Positions 36,183 to 45,525 of a stretch of 59,652 nucleotides of DNA are shown piece by piece. This DNA is from Paludibacteraceae bacterium (GTDB taxonomy: Bacteria; Bacteroidota; Bacteroidia; Bacteroidales; Paludibacteraceae). How positions within the stretch are numbered: the stretch's first letter is position 1; every line of letters starts with the position of its first letter. The DNA lies in contig CAJOEJ010000017.1 in the NCBI GenBank assembly GCA_905233375.1, forward strand, positions 1 through 59,652, read 5' to 3'. The notes below the pieces were generated by a model that saw only the letters and a list, made by a program, of their open reading frames with translations, was not told the origin of the DNA and made no database searches. Made by a program: the position numbers and the translations under genes.

Positions 36183-38045
36183 TTACTCGACGGTAACGGA
36201 TTTGGCAAGGTTGCGCGGCTGATCCACATCGCAGCCTTTGACAACCGCAATATGGTAGGCGAGCAGCTGGAGCGGGATGACGGTCAGAAGCGGCGTAAGG
36301 CACTCCTCCGTCTCCGGCACTTCGATGATATAATCGGCTATCTTGCTGACGATGGTATCGCCTTCGGTGACAACGGCGATGACACGCCCTTTGCGCGCTT
36401 TGATTTCCTGAATATTGCTGACCACTTTCTCGTACGTGCCGCAATGCGGTGCAACCACAACAACCGGCATCTCCTGCGAGATGAGGGCGATCGGTCCGTG
36501 TTTCATCTCCGCGGCGGGATAGCCTTCTGCATGGATATACGAGATCTCTTTGAGTTTGAGGGCGCCTTCCATCGCAACAGGGAAATTGTATCCGCGGCCG
36601 AGGTAGATGAAGTTCTGCGCATAGGTAAACGTCTTGGCAAAATCCGCAATGCGCTTGTTCTGACCTAATACGCGCTCTATCTTGTCGGGTATCTGTCCGA
36701 GTTCGCGCACAATCCGCAGGTACTGCTCCTTGCTCATGGTTCCTTTTTCCAGACCGATACACAGCGCTAACATGGTCATCGCCACCACTTGGGCGGTGAA
36801 CGCTTTGGTGGAAGCGACACCTATCTCCGGTCCGACATGGGTGTAACAACCGCTGTCGCTCACGCGCGGGATAGATGCACCGACCACGTTGCAGACAGAG
36901 AAGATGAACGCACCTTTCTCTTTCGCCAGCTGGATAGCCGCCAGCGTGTCCGCCGTCTCGCCGGATTGCGAAATGGCAATGACCACATCGTCCTTGTTGA
37001 TCACCGGCTTGCGGTAACGGAACTCCGACGAGTATTCCACCTCGACGGGGATCTGGGCGAACTCCTCGATGGCATACATCGCGATGAGACCTGCGTGCCA
37101 GCTGGTTCCGCAAGCGGTGATAATGATACGTTTGGCGTTGAGGAAACGCTCTTTATTGTCGATGAAACCGGACAAAGCGATATTGTCCTGACGTACGTTC
37201 ACTCGTCCGCGCATGGAGTCTGTCAATGTGCGTGGCTGCTCATAAATCTCCTTGAGCATGAAATGCGGGTAACCGCCTTTCTCCAACTGGCTGAGCGACA
37301 GCTCGAGACGCTTGATCTCAGGCGTCTTGGTCACGTTGTTGATAGTGGTAATTTGAACTCCTTTATCCTTTGTACCTTGTCCCTTTGTACTTAACACCAC
37401 TACTTCCTCATCTTCCACGTAGATGACTTGGTCAGTATATTCGACGATCGGCGTGGCGTCGGATGCCAGGAAATACTCGTCTTCGCCGATACCCACCACC
37501 AGCGGTGAACCTTTGCGGGCGGCAATGAGCGTCTCGGGATGCTCTTTGTCCAGAATAGCGATCGCATATGCGCCGATGACCTGCTGGAGTGCCAGTTGAA
37601 CTGCCGTCTTCAGGTCCGCATGCTTGTTCACCTGGGTGTATTCAATGAGTTGTACCAGCACCTCGGTGTCGGTGTCGGACTTGAACGTGTAGCCCTCTTT
37701 CATCAAGCCGGCTTTGAGCACGGCGTAGTTCTCGATGATTCCGTTGTGAATAATCGCCAGCCGCTCGCTCTCCGAGTAATGGGGATGCGCATTGACCGTA
37801 TTGGGTTCGCCGTGCGTCGCCCAGCGCGTGTGCGCAATACCTATACATCCCGTCGTGTCCTTGTCCGCCGCGAAGGCCTCCAGCTCCCCTACCTTGCCCT
37901 TGGCTTTGTATATATTGAGCTGTCCCTGCTCGTTAATGAGCGCTACGCCCGCACTGTCGTACCCGCGGTACTCAAGGCGGTGAAGCCCCTTGATCAAAAT
38001 CGGATACGCATTGCGCTTGCCGATATATCCTACGATTCCACACAT
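36183..38045 (-). CDS. glmS: Glutamine--fructose-6-phosphate aminotransferase (isomerizing)
   Basis: Makes glucosamine-6-phosphate for peptidoglycan and lipid A. The N-terminal nucleophile Cys2 (MCGIVGYIG) starts the glutaminase domain, and two SIS isomerase domains follow (ACGTSWHAG, SQSGETADTLAA). It ends DQPRNLAKSVTVE as expected. Residues about 217-227 (STKGQGTKDKG) between the domains are encoded by an ACAAAGG heptamer run and extend the linker. Length 620 is slightly above the family's 608-612. No glmS ribozyme is visible upstream. It follows dapL by 33 bases. Confidence 0.97.
   Translation of the reverse strand: MCGIVGYIGKRNAYPILIKGLHRLEYRGYDSAGVALINEQGQLNIYKAKGKVGELEAFAADKDTTGCIGIAHTRWATHGEPNTVNAHPHYSESERLAIIHNGIIENYAVLKAGLMKEGYTFKSDTDTEVLVQLIEYTQVNKHADLKTAVQLALQQVIGAYAIAILDKEHPETLIAARKGSPLVVGIGEDEYFLASDATPIVEYTDQVIYVEDEEVVVLSTKGQGTKDKGVQITTINNVTKTPEIKRLELSLSQLEKGGYPHFMLKEIYEQPRTLTDSMRGRVNVRQDNIALSGFIDNKERFLNAKRIIITACGTSWHAGLIAMYAIEEFAQIPVEVEYSSEFRYRKPVINKDDVVIAISQSGETADTLAAIQLAKEKGAFIFSVCNVVGASIPRVSDSGCYTHVGPEIGVASTKAFTAQVVAMTMLALCIGLEKGTMSKEQYLRIVRELGQIPDKIERVLGQNKRIADFAKTFTYAQNFIYLGRGYNFPVAMEGALKLKEISYIHAEGYPAAEMKHGPIALISQEMPVVVVAPHCGTYEKVVSNIQEIKARKGRVIAVVTEGDTIVSKIADYIIEVPETEECLTPLLTVIPLQLLAYHIAVVKGCDVDQPRNLAKSVTVE
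37355..37400 (-). repeat. ACAAAGG-type heptamer run inside glmS
   Basis: On the minus strand AGTACAA, AGGGACA, AGGTACA, AAGGATA and AAGGAG follow with period about 7 and encode STKGQGTKDKG. The run resembles the TTTGTAC family at 50886-50955. Confidence 0.6.
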
Positions 38046-38078
38046 AATATAATGTACAATTTACTCGTTGACGATTTG

Positions 38079-39242
38079 TTATTTGACATGTTGCATTCTC
38101 AGCAGCGCCTCTTCGCAATCCTCCCGTTTGGAGAACGCGGAGAAACGCACGTATCCCTCTCCGGAGGCTCCGAAGCCGGCGCCCGGTGTACACACCACCT
38201 GGCATTCGTTCAGCAGGTGGTCGAAGAACGACCAGGACGTGTACCCTTGCGGTACACGACACCATATATACGGGGCATTCACGCCGCCGAATACATCGTA
38301 ACCCATACTCCTCAGACCGTCTGACAATACCTGCGCCGTTTGCTTGTACGCTGCTAAATTGTCAAGGATCCCTCGTCTGCCTTCGGGGGTATAACACGCT
38401 AACGCGCCTTTTTGCGATATATACGACGCGCCGTTGAATTTCGTGCATTGACGGCGGAGCCACATGCCTTGCAATCCCGTTTGTCTGGGCACGACCGTGT
38501 AGCCGCAACGCACTGCCGTGAATCCGGCCGACTTGCTGAAACTCCGCACTTCTATAGCAACCTCTTTCGCTCCCTCCGTCTCGTAGATGGAGTGGGGGAT
38601 GCCGGGCTCTTCGATAAACGCTTCGTAGGCGGAGTCGAAGATGATAATACTCTTGTTCTCACGGGCATAATCGACCCATTGCTGTAACTGCTCGCGTGTC
38701 AGTACTGTCCCCGTCGGGTTGTTCGGGAAACACAGATAGATGATATCCGCTTTCTGTGCCGGCAATGCCGGAACGAAGGCGTTCTCTGCGTGGCTGGGCA
38801 GGAAAATGATCTCCCGTCCCGCCATCCTGCTGGTGTCCACATATGCCGGATAGGACGGATCTAAAATCGCCACGCTGTTGTCCGGTGCGAACAACTCGCT
38901 CAGGTTGCCCAGGTCGCTTCCCGCACCGTCGCTGATGAACACCTCGTCCGCTTCCAGATCAATGCCTCGCGGGCGGTAGTCATGCTCTATTATCGCCTGG
39001 CGGAGCCATTCGTAGCCCTCTTCCGGTCCGTAGCCGCGGAACGTACCGCCATGCGCCAGCTCTTCGACCGCTTCATGCATCGCCCGGATGAGAGGCTCGG
39101 GAATAGGACGGGTGATGTCTCCGACACCCAGACGTAACACGCGGGCGTCCGGATGAGACGCTGTATAAGCTTTGGTTCGGTTAACTATCTCCGTAAACAG
39201 ATAGCTGCCTTTCATCTGTTGCAGATACGGGTTGCTGTTCAT
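38079..39242 (-). CDS. dapL: LL-diaminopimelate aminotransferase
   Basis: Converts tetrahydrodipicolinate directly to LL-diaminopimelate. A PLP fold-type I enzyme with the Schiff-base Lys in RSFSKSAGFTAVRCGY and the PNNPTGTVLT motif. The start MNSNPYLQQMKGSYLF and GVGDITRPIPEP are typical of DapL. Length 387 is slightly short. Its ATG overlaps the dapF stop by four bases, so both are made together. Confidence 0.96.
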   Translation of the reverse strand: MNSNPYLQQMKGSYLFTEIVNRTKAYTASHPDARVLRLGVGDITRPIPEPLIRAMHEAVEELAHGGTFRGYGPEEGYEWLRQAIIEHDYRPRGIDLEADEVFISDGAGSDLGNLSELFAPDNSVAILDPSYPAYVDTSRMAGREIIFLPSHAENAFVPALPAQKADIIYLCFPNNPTGTVLTREQLQQWVDYARENKSIIIFDSAYEAFIEEPGIPHSIYETEGAKEVAIEVRSFSKSAGFTAVRCGYTVVPRQTGLQGMWLRRQCTKFNGASYISQKGALACYTPEGRRGILDNLAAYKQTAQVLSDGLRSMGYDVFGGVNAPYIWCRVPQGYTSWSFFDHLLNECQVVCTPGAGFGASGEGYVRFSAFSKREDCEEALLRMQHVK

Positions 39243-40072
39243 CGTTCATCCTCCCATTTGTATTCGCCGCGGAAGATCTCCGTTGCCGGGCCCGTCATGA
39301 AGACCGGCTCATGCTCCGTTTCCCATTGGATGGAGAGGTCTCCTCCCGGCAGGTGTACGGTGATATTGCGCTTCGTCCAGCCGTGCCGCATAGCTGCAAC
39401 CGCAGCTGCACAAGCGCCGGTACCGCATGCCAGAGTGACACCCGAGCCGCGTTCCCACACGCGCACGTCGATCTCCTGGTCATTGCGTACGCATGCGAAC
39501 TCCACATTCGTCCCTTCCGGGAAATGCGGGTGTGTACCGATACGTTTCCCGAAATCAGCTACCTGCTCGTCTGTGAAAACCGTCTCGCGGAAGAAGACCG
39601 CATGCGGGTTACCGACATTCACGGAAGTGAAACCGATAGGATCGGATCCTCTCATCAGCACATCCGGCTGAACCATCGGTACGCCCATGTTCACCGTGAC
39701 GGAGCGGACCACATTGCTTTGGATATCCAGACTCAGCGTCCGGAGTCCTGCCAGCGTCTCTACGAACAAACGGGGTCGTTGGCACAATCCGCTCTCGTAC
39801 AGGTACTTGCCTACGCACCGGATCGCATTGCCGCACATCTGCGCTTCGCTCCCATCCGCATTGAAAATACGCATTTTAGCGTCGCCTTCCTTGGAGGGCA
39901 TGATCAGCACTAACCCGTCCGATCCGATACCGAAATGACGATCCGACACGCGGCGTGCCAACTCGGGCAGGTCGGTCTTGGCGATGAGCTGCGCCGTGGG
40001 CTTCGGGAAACAGTCAATAAAGACGTAGTCGTTTCCGAGCCCCTGCATCTTAATGAACGAAAAGTAACTCAC
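39239..40072 (-). CDS. dapF: Diaminopimelate epimerase
   Basis: Interconverts LL- and meso-diaminopimelate. Both catalytic Cys are visible, in QMCGNAIRC and LACGTGACAAA. The start is set at GTG 40072 (SYFSFIKMQGLGNDYVFID), so the first strand of the fold is kept; it lies inside the end of glnA (23-base overlap). ATG 40048 would remove that strand, and an upstream ATG at 40108 would lie deeper in glnA. Co-transcribed with glnA and dapL. Confidence 0.95.
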   Translation of the reverse strand: MSYFSFIKMQGLGNDYVFIDCFPKPTAQLIAKTDLPELARRVSDRHFGIGSDGLVLIMPSKEGDAKMRIFNADGSEAQMCGNAIRCVGKYLYESGLCQRPRLFVETLAGLRTLSLDIQSNVVRSVTVNMGVPMVQPDVLMRGSDPIGFTSVNVGNPHAVFFRETVFTDEQVADFGKRIGTHPHFPEGTNVEFACVRNDQEIDVRVWERGSGVTLACGTGACAAAVAAMRHGWTKRNITVHLPGGDLSIQWETEHEPVFMTGPATEIFRGEYKWEDER

Positions 40073-42239
40073 GGTATTTGGGTAATGTCCACATTTCATC
40101 ATCAACAATCAGTTCCAGCGCATCGGCATGCTCGCGTATCTCTGCCATGAGCGGGAGCACATGGTCGTGGTACGCTATGGCTTTGCTGCGCTCGTCGGGC
40201 TGGCGGTTTGCTTTATGACGAGCCTCGGTCATCCGTTCGACACCTTCCAGGATAGCACCCGAGTGGTGTTCTATCTGGCGGATGATACTGTAGTCCATCT
40301 CGTTGAGGCTTGCCGTCTCGTCTGCGGAGAAGACCTGCTTGACCGCCAGCACGTTTTGTAGCAGCATGGTCTGGTAACGTTTGGCGGCGGGTAGCACGTG
40401 GTTAACCACCAGATCACCCATGACGCGGCTCTCGATCTGCAGTTTCTTGACGTACGTCTCCCATTTCACCTCGCTCCGGCTGTGCAGTTCCGCCTCGCTG
40501 AGTACACCCGTATAGGCGAACATCCTGACAGAGTCGGGAGTCAGGTAGCGGTCAATGACCAGCGGAACGGAGGTCTCGCAATCCAGACCCCGTTTGGCGG
40601 CTTCCTCTTTCCATTCCTCGCTGTACCCGTTGCCGTCAAAGCGGATGGCTTTGCAGGCAACGATATATTTCTTGATGATATCGAACAGGACGCGCTCTTT
40701 GGCTTCCCCTTTCTCGATACGCGCATCCACTTCCTCTTTGAACAGCATGAGCTGCTCGGCGACCGCGGCATTGAGGGCTAACATCGCCGCTCCGCAGTTG
40801 GCACTCGAACCCACGGCGCGGAACTCAAAACGGTTGCCCGTGAACGCGAACGGAGAGGTGCGGTTGCGGTCCGTGTTATCCAGAAGGATCTCCGGGATAT
40901 TGGCGACACCGAGTTTCATCTCTTTCTTGGCGTTGATGATGATTGCCTCTTCGGCGCTGGCGTGCTCTAACTTGTCAAGGACGGCTGTGATCTGCTTGCC
41001 GAGGAAGACGGAGATGATAGCGGGCGGTGCTTCGTTGGCGCCCAGACGGTGCTCGTTCGTCGCACTCACGATGGATGCTTTGAGCAAGCCGTTATGGCGC
41101 TGTACCGCCATGAGCACGTTCACCAGGAACGTAATGAACTGCAGGTTCTGATACGGGTTCTTGCCCGGTGCCAGCAGGTTGATGCCCGTGTTGGTCTGGA
41201 GCGACCAGTTGCAGTGCTTGCCGCTACCGTTCACCCCTGCGTAAGGCTTCTCGTGCAGCAGTACACGGAAATGGTGTTTCTCCGCCACACGCTCCATGAT
41301 CGACATGACGAGCAGGTTATGGTCGTTGGCAAGGTTCACATCCTCGAAGATAGGTGCCATCTCAAACTGGTTCGGTGCCACCTCGTTATGGCGTGTACGT
41401 ACGGGGATACCAGCCTTCAACGCCTCGTACTCCAACTCGCGCATGAACGCCAACACACGTGCCGGGATAGCGCCGAAATAGTGGTCCTCCAGTTGCTGGC
41501 TCTTGGCACTGTTGTGTCCCATGAGGGTACGACCCGTCAGTTTGAGATCCGGGCGCGCGTTGTACAACGCTTCATCGACCAGGAAATACTCCTGCTCCCA
41601 GCCTAAGTTGGCATGCACGTGCTTCACCTGTTTGTCAAAGTACGCGCACACCTCGCGTGCCGCGTGGCAGAGCGATGCCGTCGAGCGGATAAGCGGCGTT
41701 TTGTAGTCCAGCGCCTCGCCCGTATATGCCACAAAAACCGTCGGGATACAGAGCGTGTCGCCGATCAGGAATACGGGGCTCGAAGGGTCCCATGCCGAAT
41801 AACCGCGTGCTTCGAACGTGTTGCGGATACCGCCGCTCGGGAAGGACGAAGCGTCCGGCTCTTGCTGGTAGAGGCTGTCCCCGCTGAACTCCTCCAGTAA
41901 CGCACCGCTCTTGTCGAGCGTAAAGAACGCATCGTGCTTCTCTGCCGTACCGCCTGTCAGTGGCTGAAACCAGTGGGTGAAATGGGTGGCACCGCGGTCC
42001 ATCGCCCATTTGCGCATGCCGATGGCTACGCTGCCCGCGATGTCGCGGTGAATAGTGCGACCGTTATCCACATCGTCAAAGAGCTGGTCCAGTACCTCCT
42101 GCGCAATGTATTCTTTCATCCGCTCGCGCGTGAACACGTCTTGCGCGAAGTAGTCCTTCACTTTGCCTTCCGGCACTTTCACTTCCGCAGCTGTATGCGA
42201 AAAAGCCATTTTTAACGCTTCAAAACGAATATTGCTCAT
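40050..42239 (-). CDS. glnN: Glutamine synthetase type III
   Basis: ATP-dependent synthesis of glutamine from glutamate and ammonia. The 729-residue length and the N-terminal MSNIRFEALKM, TGGTAEKHD, KPYAGVNGSGKHCNWSLQT and NRTSPFAFTGNRFEFRAVGSS are diagnostic of the large GSIII form common in Bacteroidales. The C-terminal 150 residues are the GSIII-specific helical region. A strong promoter precedes it. Downstream dapF-dapL-glmS also consume or depend on glutamine and glutamate nitrogen. Confidence 0.97.
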   Translation of the reverse strand: MSNIRFEALKMAFSHTAAEVKVPEGKVKDYFAQDVFTRERMKEYIAQEVLDQLFDDVDNGRTIHRDIAGSVAIGMRKWAMDRGATHFTHWFQPLTGGTAEKHDAFFTLDKSGALLEEFSGDSLYQQEPDASSFPSGGIRNTFEARGYSAWDPSSPVFLIGDTLCIPTVFVAYTGEALDYKTPLIRSTASLCHAAREVCAYFDKQVKHVHANLGWEQEYFLVDEALYNARPDLKLTGRTLMGHNSAKSQQLEDHYFGAIPARVLAFMRELEYEALKAGIPVRTRHNEVAPNQFEMAPIFEDVNLANDHNLLVMSIMERVAEKHHFRVLLHEKPYAGVNGSGKHCNWSLQTNTGINLLAPGKNPYQNLQFITFLVNVLMAVQRHNGLLKASIVSATNEHRLGANEAPPAIISVFLGKQITAVLDKLEHASAEEAIIINAKKEMKLGVANIPEILLDNTDRNRTSPFAFTGNRFEFRAVGSSANCGAAMLALNAAVAEQLMLFKEEVDARIEKGEAKERVLFDIIKKYIVACKAIRFDGNGYSEEWKEEAAKRGLDCETSVPLVIDRYLTPDSVRMFAYTGVLSEAELHSRSEVKWETYVKKLQIESRVMGDLVVNHVLPAAKRYQTMLLQNVLAVKQVFSADETASLNEMDYSIIRQIEHHSGAILEGVERMTEARHKANRQPDERSKAIAYHDHVLPLMAEIREHADALELIVDDEMWTLPKYRELLFVH

Positions 42240-42291
42240 ACTTTTGATGTGATTTTTCGTTTTTAATCCGATTGAATTTTAAAATCGGCAG

Positions 42292-42323
42292 CAAAAGTAC
42301 TGCTTTTTTTTGAATTATGCAAA
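42292..42323 (-). promoter_or_regulatory. Promoter of glnN-dapF-dapL-glmS
   Basis: Minus-strand TACTTTTG (42299-42292), 20 bases, TTTG (42323-42320), about 55 bases before the start. The leader shows no obvious riboswitch. Confidence 0.8.
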
Positions 42324-42365
42324 TAAAAATGAACTTTTTGCGTATTTTGTCGCTTTTTCTGGAAA

Positions 42366-44624
42366 TTAATCGAGTTTTTCCAGTTTGGCGTGGGTGAGAA
42401 GAAGGGTCTTGACGCCTACCGTATCAAACCGTATCTCTATCTTGTCATTTTCCGTCACCTCGTCGCGATAGACCCGCACTACCGTTCCCTGCCCGAACAC
42501 GCGGTGCGCCACGCGGCTACCCTCCGCATATTCGGACGGAATGGGTGTGTGTGCATTGGTGATGGGTGATGGGTTATTGGTAATTGGTGAGTGCTGATTG
42601 TTGATTGCTGACGGGATACGGGGAATGGCTATAGGCGCAGGTGTTGGCTTTGGGGTAGTCGAAGAGGATTGTTGAAAATACTGCCGGTCAATGTCGGAGA
42701 GGAAACGGCTGGGCGAGTTGAACGCCATCTGTCCGTTGCGGAAACGCTGGCGGGCGAAAGAGAGGGTACACTGCTCCATGGCACGGGTGATTGCGACATA
42801 GAGCAAGCGGCGTTCTTCTTCTATCTCATGCATTTGTGTGCAGAACTGCGAGGGGAAGAGGTTCTCCTCCATGCCCACGATGAAGACCACCTTGAACTCC
42901 AGCCCTTTGGCGGCATGAACGGTCATGAGGGTCACGCGTTCCTGTGTGTCGTCAAGGTGCTCGTCCTGGTCGGTTTGCAGACTCACCTCGCTCAGGAAAT
43001 CCGTGATGGGAGTAAAGTCGATGCCTTCCTCCTGCCGCATGGCGACGAACTCGCGTATGGCGTTGAGCAGCTCCTCTACGTTCTGCGCGCGGTCGATACC
43101 GTCCGACGTGGTGTCGAGCGTAAGGGTGGTCAGGATACCGGTAGTCTTGAGCACGTGGTCGGCGAACGCATAGGCGTCCGTTTGTTCGCTCAGTGCGCCC
43201 AGGTCATCTAACTGTTGGGCGAACGCACGCAGTTTCTTGGCGATGGCAGCCCCTACCGGCAATGCGTACTGCTCGGGGCTGCGCATGACTTCCAGATAAG
43301 CGCAGTGATGCTCGATACCGCACGCGGACACTTTTTTCATCGTCGTCTCGCCGATACCCCGTCCGGGGAAGGCGACGGCGCGGAGCAGCGCTTCGTTGTC
43401 CAGCGGATTGACCGCAATACGGAAATAGCTCAGCGTGTCTTTGATCTCCTTGCGCTGGTAGAACGACGTACCGCCGTAGATACGGTAGGGGATATTGCGT
43501 TTGCGAAGTTCGTTCTCGAATGCACGCGATTGTGTATTCGTGCGGTACAGCACGGCGACATCGTCGTAGCCGCAACGGCAGTTGGCTATCTGGCTTGCAA
43601 CGCCGTCTGCTTCGGAGCGGTCGTCCATATAGGCGCACAGACGGATAGGCGCACCTTGCTCGTTCTCCGAATAAACCGTCTTCTCTATCTGGTGGATATT
43701 TTTGTGAATGAGCGAGTTGGCGGCATTGACGATAGTTTGGGTGGAGCGGTAGTTGCGTTCCAGCTTGTACACCCGTGCCTCCGGGTACTGCTGCTTGAAA
43801 TTGAGTATGTTGCGTATATCCGCTCCGCGGAAGGAATAGATAGATTGTGCATCGTCGCCCACAACGCATATGTTCCGTTGCGGTTCGGCAAGCCGGCTGA
43901 CAAGCAGGTACTGGACATAGTTGGTGTCCTGGTACTCATCCACGAGGATGTACCGGAACATCTGTTGCAGTTGTCCGCACACGTCTTTATGCTGGTCTAT
44001 CAGACGAAGCATGTTCACTAACAGGTCGTCAAAATCCATTGCATTGGCGGCTTTGAGACGCAACTGGTATTGGGCGTAGATGGTCGCTATGTCGTACATG
44101 CGTGCCTCGCGATCCTGCTGCAACAATTGCCGGTTCATGCCGTACTCTTCGGGCGTGATGAGGTTGTTCTTCGCCATGGAGATACGTGCCAGAACCGCTT
44201 GCGGTTTGTATATCTTCTCATCCGCGCCGCGTTCCTTGCAGATGGCTTTGATGACGGATTTGCTGTCAGAGGTGTCATAGATGGTGAAGTCGCGGGTGTA
44301 GCCCAGACGCTCCGCATCGCGGCGCAGCAGTTTGGTACAGACAGAGTGGAACGTACCCATCCATAAATAGCGGAAACTGCCGTTCGCGATCGAGTCCTGC
44401 TCTGCCAGCAAGGTGCGGATACGGTCTTTCATCTCGCGGGCGGCTTTGTTGGTGAACGTGAGGGCGAGGATGTTGCCTGCCGGAACACCTTGCTGCAACA
44501 GGTAGGCAATGCGGTAAGTGAGCACACGGGTCTTGCCCGAACCGGCTCCTGCCACAATGAGCGACGGACCTTCCGTCGCGCACACCGCCGCACGCTGTAC
44601 TTCGTTTAAACTATCTAAAAACAT
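42366..44624 (-). CDS. UvrD/PcrA/Rep-family DNA helicase
   Basis: Superfamily I 3'-5' helicase for repair and replication. The start is set at 44624 (MFLDSLNEVQRAAV); the longer frame upstream is REP-repeat DNA. Walker A is AGAGSGKT at 25-32; Walker B is LVDEYQDTNYVQY; later motifs include GDDAQSIYSFRGAD, LERNYRS and VHAAKGLEF. The C-terminus has the PcrA-like GTVVRV segment. Residues about 672-697 (INNQHSPITNNPSPITNAHT) lie in the linker before it and are encoded by a ten-unit heptamer array. Length 752 is normal. Confidence 0.95.
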   Translation of the reverse strand: MFLDSLNEVQRAAVCATEGPSLIVAGAGSGKTRVLTYRIAYLLQQGVPAGNILALTFTNKAAREMKDRIRTLLAEQDSIANGSFRYLWMGTFHSVCTKLLRRDAERLGYTRDFTIYDTSDSKSVIKAICKERGADEKIYKPQAVLARISMAKNNLITPEEYGMNRQLLQQDREARMYDIATIYAQYQLRLKAANAMDFDDLLVNMLRLIDQHKDVCGQLQQMFRYILVDEYQDTNYVQYLLVSRLAEPQRNICVVGDDAQSIYSFRGADIRNILNFKQQYPEARVYKLERNYRSTQTIVNAANSLIHKNIHQIEKTVYSENEQGAPIRLCAYMDDRSEADGVASQIANCRCGYDDVAVLYRTNTQSRAFENELRKRNIPYRIYGGTSFYQRKEIKDTLSYFRIAVNPLDNEALLRAVAFPGRGIGETTMKKVSACGIEHHCAYLEVMRSPEQYALPVGAAIAKKLRAFAQQLDDLGALSEQTDAYAFADHVLKTTGILTTLTLDTTSDGIDRAQNVEELLNAIREFVAMRQEEGIDFTPITDFLSEVSLQTDQDEHLDDTQERVTLMTVHAAKGLEFKVVFIVGMEENLFPSQFCTQMHEIEEERRLLYVAITRAMEQCTLSFARQRFRNGQMAFNSPSRFLSDIDRQYFQQSSSTTPKPTPAPIAIPRIPSAINNQHSPITNNPSPITNAHTPIPSEYAEGSRVAHRVFGQGTVVRVYRDEVTENDKIEIRFDTVGVKTLLLTHAKLEKLD
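42544..42614 (-). repeat. Ten-unit ACCAATC heptamer array inside the helicase gene
   Basis: On the minus strand AGCAATC, AACAATC, AGCACTC, ACCAATT, ACCAATA, ACCCATC, ACCCATC, ACCAATG, CACACAC and ACCCATT follow with exact period 7 and stay open in frame. This is the longest array in the window. Confidence 0.9.
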
Positions 44625-44655
44625 AATAAATATCAATCTCCAATCGCTACTCTTT

Positions 44656-44685
44656 CTCCTCCCTTGAGGGGAGGTCGGGAGGGGT
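44656..44685. repeat. REP-like G/C-rich palindrome, copy 1
   Basis: A 30-base element with core CCTCCCTTGAGGGGAGG followed by TCGGGAGGGGT. Two alternative G-rich arms can pair with the CCTCCC arm. Identical copies are at 45490 and 57457, and a variant at 54888. It lies between the glycerophosphodiesterase and helicase genes. Confidence 0.85.
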
Positions 44686-44700
44686 TCTTTCAATTCTCAA

Positions 44701-45444
44701 TCAAAATAAATCCGGTCTGTCGGTAATGATGCCGTCCGGTTGAATGGAGGCGCTCACCTGATCGGGACGTTTGATGGTCCATATCTTGACCTCTTTGCCG
44801 TGCGCGTGCATCTTGTCAATGAACCGGCGCGTACCGAACGCGCGATGGATATTGAACGAAGCCACATAGGCGTACTTGTCCCATGAGAACCAACTGAAAC
44901 CGTTGTCGATGATCAGGTTTCCTATCTTGGCGATCAGCAGTTTCTCCAGTCTCAGCGACGGGTCGATAGCGTGCAGGTTCTCCAACACGCGGTCGTTGAA
45001 CGACTGGAAGACCACTTCGTGCTGCATGCCGTACGCTTTGACGATGCTGTCAGCGATCGCTTCGATACCTTCGTATTGGTCCTCCCGCCATTTCTTTATT
45101 TCGAGCAACAAGGCGCATCGTCCCTTGCAGAGTTCCAACACCTGTTCGAGGGTCGGAATGGATTCGTCGGATACCGAACCGTCCGGACGAAGCAACCGCA
45201 GCGCCTGAACCTGTTCGAGCGTCATCTGTTCGATCTTGCCTTTTCCGTCGGTGGTACGGTTCACGCGCTGGTCGTGGCAGACGACCACATGTCTGTCCGC
45301 CGTCAAATGCAGGTCCACTTCAACCATCTGCGCACCCGTCGCAATACCTTTATCGATACACGAAAGACTGTTTTCTGTGCCCAACAACGCACCGCCACGG
45401 TGGGCTATAATCAATGTTGCCATAAGGATGGAAAGAATTTTCAT
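44701..45444 (-). CDS. Glycerophosphodiester phosphodiesterase family protein
   Basis: Hydrolyses glycerophosphodiesters to glycerol-3-phosphate and an alcohol. A TIM-barrel GDPD with the active site visible: AHRGG, TENSL, MVEVDLHLTADRHVVVCHD, later LLLEIK and the closing GIITDRPDLF. The 247-residue form starts at 45444; ATG 45423 (MATLIIAHRGG) is also possible and would make it cytosolic without question. It lies between the STAND NTPase and the helicase, co-directional with both. Confidence 0.92.
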   Translation of the reverse strand: MKILSILMATLIIAHRGGALLGTENSLSCIDKGIATGAQMVEVDLHLTADRHVVVCHDQRVNRTTDGKGKIEQMTLEQVQALRLLRPDGSVSDESIPTLEQVLELCKGRCALLLEIKKWREDQYEGIEAIADSIVKAYGMQHEVVFQSFNDRVLENLHAIDPSLRLEKLLIAKIGNLIIDNGFSWFSWDKYAYVASFNIHRAFGTRRFIDKMHAHGKEVKIWTIKRPDQVSASIQPDGIITDRPDLF

Positions 45445-45451
45445 TTCAAAT

Positions 45452-45519
45452 ACCAATTACCAATAACCAATTACCAATTACCAATCCTTCTCCTCCCTTG
45501 AGGGGAGGTCGGGAGGGGT
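45452..45519. repeat. ACCAATT heptamer array followed by REP-like element, copy 2
   Basis: On the plus strand ACCAATT, ACCAATA, ACCAATT, ACCAATT and ACCAATC (45452-45486) lead directly into the 30-base REP-like palindrome (45490-45519). The composite fills the gap between the NTPase and glycerophosphodiesterase genes. Relative to those minus-strand genes, the sense strand reads ATTGGT. Confidence 0.88.
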
Positions 45520-45525
45520 TTTCAA

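Noticed and set aside
38046..38078. glmS ribozyme upstream of glmS
   Set aside because: The gap between dapL and glmS is only 33 bases, too short for the ribozyme.
44625..44693. N-terminal extension of the helicase
   Set aside because: It is read through a REP-like element and does not match the UvrD/PcrA N-terminus, which begins at 44624.
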